Shown piece by piece: positions 20,956 through 25,551 of a stretch of 25,551 nucleotides of DNA. Origin of the DNA: Dehalococcoidia bacterium (lineage in GTDB: Bacteria > Chloroflexota > Dehalococcoidia > SZUA-161); assembly GCA_014859215.1 (NCBI GenBank), contig JACUUS010000012.1, forward strand, positions 1-25,551, read 5' to 3'. The notes below the pieces were generated by a model. That model saw only the letters and a program-made list of their open reading frames with translations, searched no databases and was not told the DNA's origin. Position numbers and translations under genes: made by a program. Each line of letters starts with the position of its first letter. Position 1 is the first letter of the stretch.

Positions 20956-21022
20956 AGTAGCACCGCGTCACGCCCGGATTGCCTCATTTCTTCGTCCGGG
21001 TAACATGCGGCAGGGAAGCGAG

Positions 21023-22018
21023 ATGAAAGCCGCTGTACTGGAGGGAAAACGAATATTTGCTGTCAGGGATTTAGCCGACCCGGTGCCCGGGCCGGGCGAA
21101 GTCCTGGTTAAGGTGCGGTATTGCGGGATATGCGGCTCCGATCTGCACATTTTTAGCGAAGGAGCCGCAGTGGGCGCCGGTCATGAGTATTCGGGAGACA
21201 TCGCTGCGGTGGGAGAAGGCGTCACGGGATGGGCAGTGGGAGACAGGGTAGCGGTGGAGCCGTGCATTTCGTGCGGTGAGTGCTTCTGGTGTCAACGGGG
21301 TGAGATTGGGCTTTGCGAAAACTACTATGCTGCGCTGGTTGAGTATAAGGGCGCCTTCGCCACCCATACCAGGGTGGACTCCGGCAGGCTCTACCCGGTG
21401 CCTCACCATATCACTTATGAGGAAGCCGCACTCATAGAGCCGGCTACCTGCGCGTTCCATGCGGTCAAGCTGTCAGGGCTGAGAGAAGGCGATACCGTCG
21501 CAGTGCTTGGACTCGGTCCCATCGGCCAGTTGGTGGCGCGCCTTGCCCGGGCGATGGGAGCGGGCGCAGTCTACGCTTCGGAGATCAGCCGGTCAAGAAT
21601 CGCGCTGGCCGGAGATATCGCGGACGCCGTCATTGACCCGGGATCAGCAAATACGGTCGACGAAATACTGAGGCTGATGAATGGAAAAGCCCCGGATGTA
21701 GTTTTCGAATGCGCGGGTAATACCCTGTCCACGCAGGAATCGCTTGCCCTGGTGCGCAAGGGCGGCACCATAGTGGCGGCAGGCATATGTCTTGACCCTG
21801 TGCATCTTTCCTTCAGCAATATCGTTCTAAGAGGGCTCACCGTAAAGGGTTCGATATGTTGGACTCGGGGTGAGTACGCCTCCACGTTCGAGCTGGTGAA
21901 AGAGGGCAGGATCGAGCTCCGGTCCCTGGTTACCGATGTGATGCCTCTCGACAGGATCAACGATGCTTTCGAAAAAGCTTCAAGGGCGGACGGCGGCAAA
22001 ATCTTGATCAGTCCTTAG
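21023..22018 (+). CDS. Zinc-dependent medium-chain alcohol/polyol dehydrogenase
   Basis: Medium-chain dehydrogenase/reductase (331 aa) of the threonine/sorbitol/butanediol dehydrogenase type, oxidising a secondary alcohol or polyol with NAD(P). Catalytic zinc ligands are C37 (CGICGSDLH) and H54-E55 (GAGHEYSG), with E139 (LIEPATC) as a further candidate. The structural-zinc lobe has C84, C87, C90 and C98. The Rossmann loop is GLGPIG at 163-168, and an acidic residue after the second strand (YASE) suggests NAD. ATG 21023 gives the family start MKAAVLEG; the upstream frame to 20927 overlaps the promoter. Substrate cannot be told. It converges on the thiamine-diphosphate enzyme gene 16 bases away. 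Confidence 0.88.
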   Translation: MKAAVLEGKRIFAVRDLADPVPGPGEVLVKVRYCGICGSDLHIFSEGAAVGAGHEYSGDIAAVGEGVTGWAVGDRVAVEPCISCGECFWCQRGEIGLCENYYAALVEYKGAFATHTRVDSGRLYPVPHHITYEEAALIEPATCAFHAVKLSGLREGDTVAVLGLGPIGQLVARLARAMGAGAVYASEISRSRIALAGDIADAVIDPGSANTVDEILRLMNGKAPDVVFECAGNTLSTQESLALVRKGGTIVAAGICLDPVHLSFSNIVLRGLTVKGSICWTRGEYASTFELVKEGRIELRSLVTDVMPLDRINDAFEKASRADGGKILISP

Positions 22019-22034
22019 CAGCGCGACGGCTTCT

Positions 22035-23738
22035 CTACTGCTTGTGAAGCTGCAGCAAGTAGCTCCTCAATTCGACCCCGCGATAATCGGCGAAGCTCAA
22101 GACCGATGGGTCCGTTCGCACATCGAGCACCGCGGGCAGCCCCGAGTCATAAGCCCTCCTGAGAGCGCCCTTTATCTCACCCGGGTCGGTGACAAATTCG
22201 CCGTAAGCGCCCATGCTCTCGGCGTACCTGTCGTATCTTACGTCTTCACTCAGTTTCGAGCATACATCCTTGTGCTTGTTCAGTTGCTGGTCGTGCCGGA
22301 CCATCCCCCACTGGCAGTCATTGCTTACAATAACGATAATCTGTTTGTGGTGCCTCATGGCGGTATCAATTTCACTGGCATTGAGCAGGAACGACCCGTC
22401 GCCTTCTATGACTATCACTTTCTTGTCCGGCCTGGCTGTCTTGATGCCGATGCCGAATGGAATTCCGCCTCCGAGGTGTCCCAGCGAGCCGCCCGTCGCG
22501 GATACGAAGCTGCCGGGGAAGGTTGCCCGGAACATGGGTGTGACGTGAGCCTGTATATCCCCTCCGTCCATGACCATATACGTGTCTTCGTCGGCGAATT
22601 CGCAGACCTCACGGCCTAGCCTTCTCGGGTCGATGGGCTTCATGTCGCTGGACGCTTCAGCATAAAGAGTATCCCGTATCGACCGGGCAGTATCCCTCGC
22701 GTATCTAACCCAATCTGTGTCGGGACGTTTCTTGCCTCCCAGGATACGGCCGGCGGCATCCGCGAGTTGTGTGAGCACAGCCCTGGCGTCTCCCCATATC
22801 CCCAGTGTTATTGGCCTGTTCCTGCCTATTTCCGCCGGATCTATATTGACGCTGATCAACTTGACGTCCGGTGAGAAGAAGTCTCCTTTTCCGTAGTTCA
22901 GGACCTCCTCGAATTTGACGCCCAGAGCGAGAAGCACGTCCGCACCGGCGATAGTCCCCCAATTGTAGCCTACGGGGCCGCCGCAAAGAGGGTGATCATC
23001 AGGAATCCCGCTCTTGCCGCCAATGGCATAGCATACAGGTACGTTGACTATTTCAGCAAACCGCATAAGCTCCTCTGAGGCCTCTGCCCACAGGATTCCA
23101 CTGGCGATGAGTATTCCCGGCTTCTCTGCTTTCAGCAGCAACTGCGCAGCCTGCCGAATCAGTGCCGGGTCACCGTATGGGCGTGCCTCTGTCCGGTAAC
23201 TGTACGGGGCGTGAATGGGCGCTTGTCCCTCATCGACCTCGAGCATGAGTGTATCATCCGGGAAGTCGAGCAGCACCGGGCCCTTCCGCGCGCTCATAGC
23301 ATGCCTGAAGGCAGTAGCGACAAACTCCGGTACCCTGCTGGTAGAAGTGCAGTAGCCTCGCCATTTCGTGATAGAGCGATAAAGGTCCGCAGAATCGAAT
23401 TCCTGGACGGCTCCCATACCATCGAAGCAGGAGGCCGTATGCGTGCACATACCTATCACCGGAGCCGACGCGTGCCAGGCTGTGGCTATGCCGGGAGCCA
23501 TATTGATCACGCCCGGTCCCTCGGTGACCATGGCAACGCCCGGCCTGCGGGTTGCCATCGCGTAGCCGGTCGCGGCATTGGCCGCCGCCTGCTCGTGCCT
23601 CATGTCGATGAGCTCTATGCCTTCATCGACGCATGAATCGTAGATGCCGCTCAGTCCTCCACACAGAGTGAAGGCAACCTTGACCCCCTCATTTTTCAGA
23701 GTCTTGCCTATAAGAGTGCCGCCGTTGATCTTTGCCAT
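22035..23738 (-). CDS. Thiamine-diphosphate enzyme (acetolactate synthase / oxalyl-CoA decarboxylase-like)
   Basis: ThDP-dependent enzyme (567 aa) with the three-domain layout of the acetolactate synthase, 2-hydroxyacyl-CoA lyase and oxalyl-CoA decarboxylase superfamily. The N-terminal Pyr domain contains catalytic Glu49 in DMRHEQAAANAATGYA, followed by TEGPGVIN. The central domain spans about 190-330. The C-terminal PP domain has the cofactor motif from GDGS (446-449) to N473. No regulatory small subunit gene is adjacent, arguing against a biosynthetic acetolactate synthase. ATG 23738 has GGAGGT (23752-23747) 8 bases upstream. It has its own promoter, so it is not simply part of the isomerase operon. 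The substrate is unresolved. Confidence 0.87.
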   Translation of the reverse strand: MAKINGGTLIGKTLKNEGVKVAFTLCGGLSGIYDSCVDEGIELIDMRHEQAAANAATGYAMATRRPGVAMVTEGPGVINMAPGIATAWHASAPVIGMCTHTASCFDGMGAVQEFDSADLYRSITKWRGYCTSTSRVPEFVATAFRHAMSARKGPVLLDFPDDTLMLEVDEGQAPIHAPYSYRTEARPYGDPALIRQAAQLLLKAEKPGILIASGILWAEASEELMRFAEIVNVPVCYAIGGKSGIPDDHPLCGGPVGYNWGTIAGADVLLALGVKFEEVLNYGKGDFFSPDVKLISVNIDPAEIGRNRPITLGIWGDARAVLTQLADAAGRILGGKKRPDTDWVRYARDTARSIRDTLYAEASSDMKPIDPRRLGREVCEFADEDTYMVMDGGDIQAHVTPMFRATFPGSFVSATGGSLGHLGGGIPFGIGIKTARPDKKVIVIEGDGSFLLNASEIDTAMRHHKQIIVIVSNDCQWGMVRHDQQLNKHKDVCSKLSEDVRYDRYAESMGAYGEFVTDPGEIKGALRRAYDSGLPAVLDVRTDPSVLSFADYRGVELRSYLLQLHKQ

Positions 23739-23826
23739 GATTTCCTACCTCCAGAAGAAGAAGTCAAAACCCGGAGACGCGCCATGAGCCTGGAGTTGTG
23801 GAAAAGCGCGGGTTGCTTGTGCGAAC

Positions 23827-23855
23827 ATTGGACATGATTCTATTGGATTTGTCAA
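23827..23855 (-). promoter_or_regulatory. Promoter of the thiamine-diphosphate enzyme gene
   Basis: On the minus strand, TTGACA (23855-23850), 17 bases, then TCCAAT (23832-23827, four of six). Initiation near 23820 gives an approximately 80-base leader. The leader holds an inverted repeat of AACCCG and CGGGTT (plus-strand 23768-23773 and 23809-23814) that could fold. This 146-base gap shows no gene and no clear terminator for the upstream isomerase. Confidence 0.5.
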
Positions 23856-23884
23856 CTCGGTTTCAGGGGTCAAGAACGGCGCGG

Positions 23885-24952
23885 TCAGGAATCCGCGAGG
23901 CGTTTCTTCAGAAAATCAATAGCTGAGACTAGAGAAGGATCAGTCTCGTTCAGCAGTGCGAGATAGTACGATACCCAGTCACCAAGAAGCACCAGGCTAA
24001 AAACCTGGCTCAGCGCGCTGTCTCCTGTCCCGTCCACTGTCTCGTGCCTGATACCCGCCTGGTCCATGAGCTCAGCCGTGAAGCGGTACCGCATTAAGGT
24101 CCTGGGATGCAAATGCGGGCTTCGAAGCAGGACAACAAATGACCTGTCAAGAACTTCAGCGGGGAACCTGTATCCCATAACAGCATTATGGTTCAGTTCC
24201 GGGAAGAACTCGTAGACGGCCAGGCTCTTGCTGTTCTCGTTTATCTGCGTTTTCCAGCGTTGGGCTACAGGGCATAGATATCCTGCGCCGTAGATGACAG
24301 CCAGGTTGCCAAACAGGCTGTTTGCAAGCTTCTTTGCGGGATTGCGGACTGTCGGGCAGGTATCGGTACATATGTCCTGCAGCTTCTTCAGAGTTAGAAG
24401 CATCTCGTCCACATCCGGCTTTGCATCCGGCATAATGCCCAGTTTTTGGCAGATGCCCAGCAGCGGGAAAAAACTGTGAGCCAGGGCGGCGCGCGGCGGC
24501 CCCGGGTGATTAACGGGAAAAACAGGTATCCCATGCTCTTCAGCCAGGCTCTTCAATATGCCCCCGGAAGTCAGGACAAGCTTCTTCGCTGGAGTCGCCA
24601 GCGATTGCTTGAACGCCGAGATGGTCTCTTCCGTCATGCCGGAGTAGCTGGAGGCTATGACCAGGGTCCCCGCATCGACCGAACCCGGAAGGTCGTAGTC
24701 GCGGTGCACAAGCATCCGGGTTCGGCTGTCTGAGAGCCTCAACCCCGCGAGGAGGTCGCCGGCAATCGCCGAGCCGCCCATGCCCAGCACCAGGACTGTG
24801 TCTATTTCCCCGCAGCCGGATGCGAGTTCGAACTCAAATCTGAGTGCATCTTCCCATGCTTCCGAGCAATAGCCGGGGAAATCAAGCAGGTGCAACCGCA
24901 TCCCGCCCTTGTCGATCTTCCTGCAAATATCCAGCGCATCAAGATCTATCAT
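23885..24952 (-). CDS. Bifunctional phosphoglucose/phosphomannose isomerase
   Basis: SIS-domain isomerase (355 aa) of the archaeal/bacterial bifunctional PGI/PMI family, interconverting fructose-6-P with glucose-6-P and mannose-6-P. The first SIS domain has GMGGSAIAGD at 57-66 and the phosphate-binding SSYSGMTEET at 101-110. The second contains RWKTQINENSK (232-242) and the catalytic-region PELNHN at 251-256 (E252, H255). Length is standard. ATG 24952 lies within the 3' end of the upstream phosphohexomutase (14-base overlap) without a clear ribosome site, so translation is likely coupled. Neighbouring mutase and isomerase together connect fructose-6-P to hexose-1-P. Confidence 0.93.
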   Translation of the reverse strand: MIDLDALDICRKIDKGGMRLHLLDFPGYCSEAWEDALRFEFELASGCGEIDTVLVLGMGGSAIAGDLLAGLRLSDSRTRMLVHRDYDLPGSVDAGTLVIASSYSGMTEETISAFKQSLATPAKKLVLTSGGILKSLAEEHGIPVFPVNHPGPPRAALAHSFFPLLGICQKLGIMPDAKPDVDEMLLTLKKLQDICTDTCPTVRNPAKKLANSLFGNLAVIYGAGYLCPVAQRWKTQINENSKSLAVYEFFPELNHNAVMGYRFPAEVLDRSFVVLLRSPHLHPRTLMRYRFTAELMDQAGIRHETVDGTGDSALSQVFSLVLLGDWVSYYLALLNETDPSLVSAIDFLKKRLADS

Positions 24953-25551
24953 CGGCGTGTACGCCGGCCATTGCCGTACCGGCCTGGAGAAGTCTCCTCA
25001 CCTGTTCTATCGACCCGCTTTCCGCGTATATCCGGAGCAACGGCTCGGTCCCGGACAGGCGTATCAGGAGCCAACTCCCATCGCTCATCCTGTAGCGGAA
25101 GCCGTCCACCGTGTCTATGCCTTCTACCGTACGATCTTCTACTTGTTCAGGCTTGAGGGCGGCAAGCTTCAAGGTGATTTCTTCACGCTGTTCCGGCGGA
25201 AAGTTGAAATCCGTTCGTTCATAATAATGGGGTCCGACCAGGGTGTACAGGTCCCGCAGAAGCTCTGAAGGGCTCTTTCCCGTCTGGACCATCATATCCA
25301 GCAGGAAGAGACCGGAAAGAATGCCGTCGCGTTCAGGTATATGCCCGCGGAAACCGAAACCGCCGCTTTCCTCGCCCCCGATAAGAGCGTCTTCTTCCAG
25401 CATTTTCGGTCCGATGTATTTGAATCCTACAGGCATCTCGAAAACGGGGACAGAGTAGATTGCGCCCAGGCGGTATATCATGCTGGTCGTTGTGATCGAC
25501 TTGACTATGGCGCCTCTTTGATCTCTGAGCTGTAGGAGGTACTGCGCAAGG
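24939..25551 (-). CDS. Phosphoglucomutase/phosphomannomutase, C-terminal part
   Basis: C-terminal 203 codons of an alpha-D-phosphohexomutase; the frame is open to the window edge and the N-terminal part, with the catalytic phosphoserine, is outside. The sugar-binding loop GEESGGFGFRGHIPERDG and the C-terminal phosphate-binding loop RLSGTEPLLRIYAESGS are clear; the second has Leu where Pro is usual (RPSGTEP). Glucose versus mannose preference cannot be read from this fragment. It overlaps the downstream PGI/PMI gene by 14 bases, so both belong to one operon, likely supplying glucose-1-P or mannose-1-P for nucleotide sugars. Confidence 0.93.
   Translation of the reverse strand, partial: LAQYLLQLRDQRGAIVKSITTTSMIYRLGAIYSVPVFEMPVGFKYIGPKMLEEDALIGGEESGGFGFRGHIPERDGILSGLFLLDMMVQTGKSPSELLRDLYTLVGPHYYERTDFNFPPEQREEITLKLAALKPEQVEDRTVEGIDTVDGFRYRMSDGSWLLIRLSGTEPLLRIYAESGSIEQVRRLLQAGTAMAGVHADDRS

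Noticed and set aside
22005..22060. Terminator between the convergent dehydrogenase and thiamine-diphosphate enzyme genes
   Set aside because: A 5-bp GCTTC/GAAGC pairing around 22030-22052 lies mostly inside the minus-strand coding end and has no T-run; too weak to call.
22044..22619. Plus-strand open frame of 191 codons opposite the thiamine-diphosphate enzyme
   Set aside because: Antisense shadow of a gene with intact catalytic motifs; no ribosome site and no family resemblance.
1..25551. CRISPR arrays, insertion sequences, tRNA or rRNA genes, attachment sites
   Set aside because: Reading through the window I found no regularly spaced repeats, transposase or integrase motifs, or cloverleaf-like sequences.

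Overview
The window is bacterial and mid-GC by eye. It opens with a long, intact ribosomal-protein superoperon and continues into a mixed block of short metabolic operons. A member of the Chloroflexota (Dehalococcoidia-like) is my best guess, held with moderate confidence. It rests on the fused S10-spc-alpha order running through secY-adk-map-infA-rpmJ to truA-rplM-rpsI without an intervening ecf transporter cluster, on the all-zinc set of ribosomal proteins, and on the winged-helix/MEMO fusion protein. It is not a formal phylogenetic placement.

Bases 1-13429, all on the plus strand: rplV (5' truncated), rpsC, rplP, rpmC, rpsQ, rplN, rplX, rplE, rpsN, rpsH, rplF, rplR, rpsE, rpmD, rplO, secY, adk, map, infA, rpmJ, rpsM, rpsK, rpsD, rpoA, rplQ, truA, rplM, rpsI. 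Genes abut or overlap by 1-14 bases and several use GTG or TTG starts. rpmJ is only 37 codons. A 10-bp perfect hairpin at 13466-13495 closes the run. The operon links ribosome assembly, translation initiation, the Sec translocon, nascent-protein maturation, the RNA polymerase alpha subunit and tRNA pseudouridylation.

Bases 13526-18038: a flavodoxin-fold NADPH-dependent FMN reductase (minus); a bifunctional NAD(P)HX repair enzyme, Nnr (plus), sharing a divergent promoter region with it; a minus-strand two-gene operon of a CBS-CBS-ACT-like protein followed by a transglutaminase-like protein with a visible Cys-His-Asp triad; and divergently a ComB-type phosphosulfolactate phosphatase. The CBS operon has a near-consensus -35/-10 pair, and comB has an extended -10 only a few bases before its start codon.

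Bases 18123-20864: a four-gene plus-strand operon of a DUF89 phosphatase-family protein, a winged-helix (PqqD-like)-MEMO fusion, a DUF167/YggU protein and a 110-residue protein I do not recognise. Its first gene has a perfect TATAAT five bases upstream of the ATG, which suggests a leaderless mRNA. This operon is the least understood part of the window.

Bases 20927-25551: a zinc-dependent medium-chain dehydrogenase with a strong promoter, convergent with a thiamine-diphosphate enzyme of the acetolactate synthase/oxalyl-CoA decarboxylase superfamily. These are followed on the minus strand by a bifunctional phosphoglucose/phosphomannose isomerase and the C-terminal part of a phosphohexomutase, whose upstream end lies beyond the window. 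The last two overlap by 14 bases and plausibly feed hexose phosphates towards nucleotide-sugar synthesis.

I saw no tRNA or rRNA gene, CRISPR array, insertion sequence or phage gene. No gap between genes exceeds 300 bases.
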